Source: Otis tarda
Taxonomy: Eukaryota; Chordata; Aves; Otidiformes; Otididae
NCBI GenBank assembly: GCA_026413225.1
Contig: CM048552.1
Location: forward strand, 166,668,053-166,732,052
Reading direction: 5' to 3'
Length of the DNA stretch: 64,000 nucleotides
The position numbers and the translations under genes are program-made. Below are positions 61,222 through 64,000 of the stretch, piece after piece; position 1 is the first letter of the stretch; each line of letters starts with the position of its first letter. The notes under the pieces were generated by a model. That model searched no databases. It was not told where the DNA came from and was given only the letters and a program-made list of their open reading frames with translations.

Positions 61222-63009
61222 CAAGATCAAATAGAGAAAATCCAAAAAGTTATGTAGACCATTTCCTTCTGTAGTTTATCCCAGTATTCTGAGTCTTCAG
61301 TAATCATCTTACCTGTATAAAGTGCAATAAAATCAAAAGAAAAATCTTTTCTTCAGAGAAGATACTGTTACTGCAAAATTTGTGCAAAAAAAAAAGTAAA
61401 GTCAAGCATTATGACAAAACTATGGTTACTGTTTATAAGAATAAGTAAATGACAGAAATAACAGGAAAAAAGATTTAAGAAGGAAATCTGATACTGAGCA
61501 ACAATGTTAAAAGCTACAAGTACTTCTTAGAACAGTAGATAAGTGGGAAGAAGTTGACCTTTGAGTAATTCTGCATTGACTATATAATAACAACAAGCCT
61601 TGCTACAGATGTTTACTAGAAGGTGAAAATTTCAATTTTGCCTGATACCTAACATTAGTAGGAGTCCAGAACTAAATCTTCAAAGGTGTAAAGAGAGGCA
61701 GTGCTAATCTTTAAGTGCCTACCTCTGCTGTACACTACCACCTTGTGGAGTCCTCGAAGCCAGACAGGTCCCTTAAGAAACATCTCACAAGAACACACAA
61801 AATGGAATGATCAACAAATCAAAACTGTGGGAATACTGAATAAATCAGGAGAGAAAGAAATGTTTAAGAAAAGAGTGGGCTCATGTGCTTAAAAAGGATT
61901 ACTTGATCAAAAACAAGACATCTCTTGGCTATGAAAAGGAGTGCAGTACAGAGACAGTAGCAGAGCCTGCATTCATATTCCTTCCTAAAGAAACCTGTAT
62001 CAAGAAGCTATTCTTGGTCACCAGGCCAAGATTTTCAGAGTAAATTGTTCACACTGAGTATCATTCTGTTTAGGTCTTCTCTTAAAGTTTGGGGTTTTTT
62101 TTTCTGTTCAAAGAGTTAAAAATCCTCTGAGAATCATGTCTGAGCTTATCAGACTAGAGATTTTACAGTGGGATGCCAAAGCTATGTTTTGTGCGACACA
62201 TAGCACTGTGTCAGTGGTGCTCAGTGGTCCAAAGTCTGAGTGTGCAACGTTGGAAGGTTGTGAAAGCCAATGTCAGTCAAGCCTGAATCATTAAGCAATG
62301 AGTCAAAGTGGTTGAAGGAGCAGATAATATTAAAAAACTGCAATAAGATTCAGACTCAAAAGAAGCCAATTGCTTCATCCAAATAGTAGACGTGGAATAA
62401 GTAGTATATATCATTTTTCAGAACGGAATTTCACTTCAGAATTTAATTTATTTATTTTCAAGATATCGATATGTTTCAAACACACAGATTAGCTATGTTT
62501 TCTCAATACTATTGTTATACATTCGCACCTTCTACTCCAGCTCACTTAACTTGAAGATATTTCAGCTTCAGAAAGTATTTTTTCCTCATTCCATTTTTTT
62601 CTTCACTTTTATTTTGAAAAATAATATTGACTAATATTATTGACTAACAATATCCAAGTTTTGCATTTGCATTCAGAATACTGGTATAAATGTTACTCTG
62701 CATTTATACTGAAAAAACATCTCCTTTCTAAATCAGTTAAAAACTGGTGAGAATCAGTAACTTAGCAGTAACACAAACATGCGTAAGTAATCTTTTTTTT
62801 TAAAGCATGGAATGTGAGACAATGGAAACAACAGAAGCAACAGTCATACAATTCAGCTTTGAATGTTCAATTTATTTAGAGATTTGGGATTGGCTGAAAC
62901 AGTCACCTCTTAATTAAAGAAAAAAATATTCAACCAGTTAATAAATGTAAGGCTATAGAGTCAGTATAAGCAACGGAGGCCAATTACCAGTAACATATTA
63001 ATTATGGTG
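61222..63009. other. AT-rich single-copy DNA, no gene seen
   Basis: No recognised repeat, RNA gene or coding frame. Confidence 0.6.
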
Positions 63010-64000
63010 TGTTGTGGTTTTGTTTGGTGAGGGGGGCGCTAAGGTGGTAGCTTCTGCAGGAAACTGCTAGAAGTCGCTCCCCTTTGTTCAGTGGACTCGG
63101 CCAGGCCTAGGGCGGACCTGCTGCTGGCCAAGGCCGAGCCGATTGGTAGCAGAATGTTCTGTGATAACGCCTCTGTGATAACGTATTTAAGAAGGGGAAA
63201 ACAGGAAAAAAAAGAGAGAAGAGAAGATGTGAAGAAGCTGAGCAGGGGCAGAGGCGCAGAGGGGGAGGCGCAGGCCTCATGGGCCTTGCAGGCCTCACCC
63301 TCTGGCCTCCAGCCGGGCGGCCAACTGGGCCCGACTCGGCCCGGCCCAGTTGCAAGAAGTGGAGAGGAGATGAGATGGATGATGTGAAGAGATTCTGAGA
63401 GGCGTCTGCCAGCCTGTTGTGAAGAACTTTTCTTGTGAGAGGAACGGCTGCAGATGCCAAGGTCAGTGAAGAAGGAGGGGGAGGAGTAATACGGCTCCTG
63501 GCCAAGATTCCCCTGCAGCCTGTGGTGACGACCATGGTGGAGCAGGTTGTCCCCCTGCAGCCCATGGAGGTCCACGGAGGAGCAGAGATCCACTTGGAGC
63601 CCGTGAAGGACCCCACACTGGGGCAGGTGGAGGCCTGAAGGCGGCTGTGGGCCATGGAGGGCCCGCTGGGACAGCTGTTCTGGAGAGATGACCCATGCCA
63701 GAGCAGTTTGAAGAAGGACTGTGGCATATGGGTGGGACCCCACAATGGAGCAGGGGAGGAATGTGAGGAGTTCTTCCCCCAACCATGAAGCAGCAGCGTA
63801 AAACAACATGTGATGAACTGACTGCAACCCCCATTCCCTCTTCCCCCCTGTTCCGCTCGGGATGGGGGAAGGTAGTAGAGATAATGTTAAGCTTGGGAAT
63901 GGGGAGGGGTGGAGGGAGGTTATCTTGTTCTCTGTCTCATTATTCTGCTGTTTGTAGTAATAAATGAATAGTTTTCCCCAAGTCGAGTCTGTTTTGCTTG
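63010..64000 (+). mobile_element. ERV LTR (long family), cut by the window end
   Basis: It starts 'tgttgtggttttgtttggtg' at 63010 and follows the 28534 copy closely through the TATA-like box (63184-63191), the repeat array (about 63540-63750) and AATAAA (63959-63964). The last 160 or so bases lie outside the window, so whether it is a solo LTR or the 5' LTR of a provirus cannot be told. One repeat unit is shortened relative to 28534: about 25 bases are missing in the 63684-63690 area. The antisense frame of 262 codons is the longest in the window and is not a recognised protein. Confidence 0.93.

Noticed and set aside
1-64000. CRISPR array, operon, phage or other prokaryotic system
   Set aside because: All repeats are CR1, LTR or simple sequence, and the base composition and element types are those of a vertebrate nuclear genome.

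Overview
This window is avian nuclear DNA, and I find no intact cellular gene in it. The bird assignment rests on many CR1 LINE copies ending in the diagnostic ATTCTATG tandem 3' terminus, on 1.1-kb avian-type ERV LTRs, and on an ERVL-type LTR family that is common in birds. The species cannot be fixed from the sequence. The background is AT-rich and has no extended open frame with coding character. Every long open frame falls inside a CR1, an LTR or a simple repeat. The window is therefore a gene desert or part of a very large intron.

Layout. 1-15 kb is mostly single-copy AT-rich DNA with one 5'-truncated CR1 (2904-4122), an old CR1 remnant (about 5521-6190), a short ERVL LTR remnant (about 1808-1935) and several microsatellites. 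15-20 kb is a composite: a minus-strand CR1 (15020-17845) split by a 5'-deleted ERV LTR and a perfect (GAGAA)23 microsatellite, followed by a full-length solo LTR (18796-19946). 20-38 kb holds two plus-strand CR1s, one with a terminal fold-back and one with an AT-palindrome insertion, a solo LTR with a perfect 5-bp target duplication (28534-29690), two short CR1 tails, a long polypyrimidine tract and an internally deleted LTR (37606-38153). 38-45 kb looks single-copy. 45-50 kb contains an isolated GC-rich, CpG-poor block, three CR1 fragments and a minus-strand ERVL LTR. 50-58 kb contains a CTT microsatellite, a minus-strand LTR flanked by an identical 62-bp direct repeat instead of a 5-bp one, and an ancient MIR SINE remnant. 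57-64 kb contains a CR1 lacking its 3' tail, the 3' end of an ERVL provirus with its LTR, and another long LTR cut by the window edge.

No genes act together here. The functional content I can support is limited to retroelement regulatory parts (TATA-like boxes and polyadenylation signals in LTRs) and a few candidate conserved or structure-forming non-coding stretches. I found no undescribed multi-gene system. The most unusual signals are the 62-bp duplication around the 52-53 kb LTR, the CR1 fold-back at 26.9 kb and the LTR/CR1/microsatellite junction at 16 kb.
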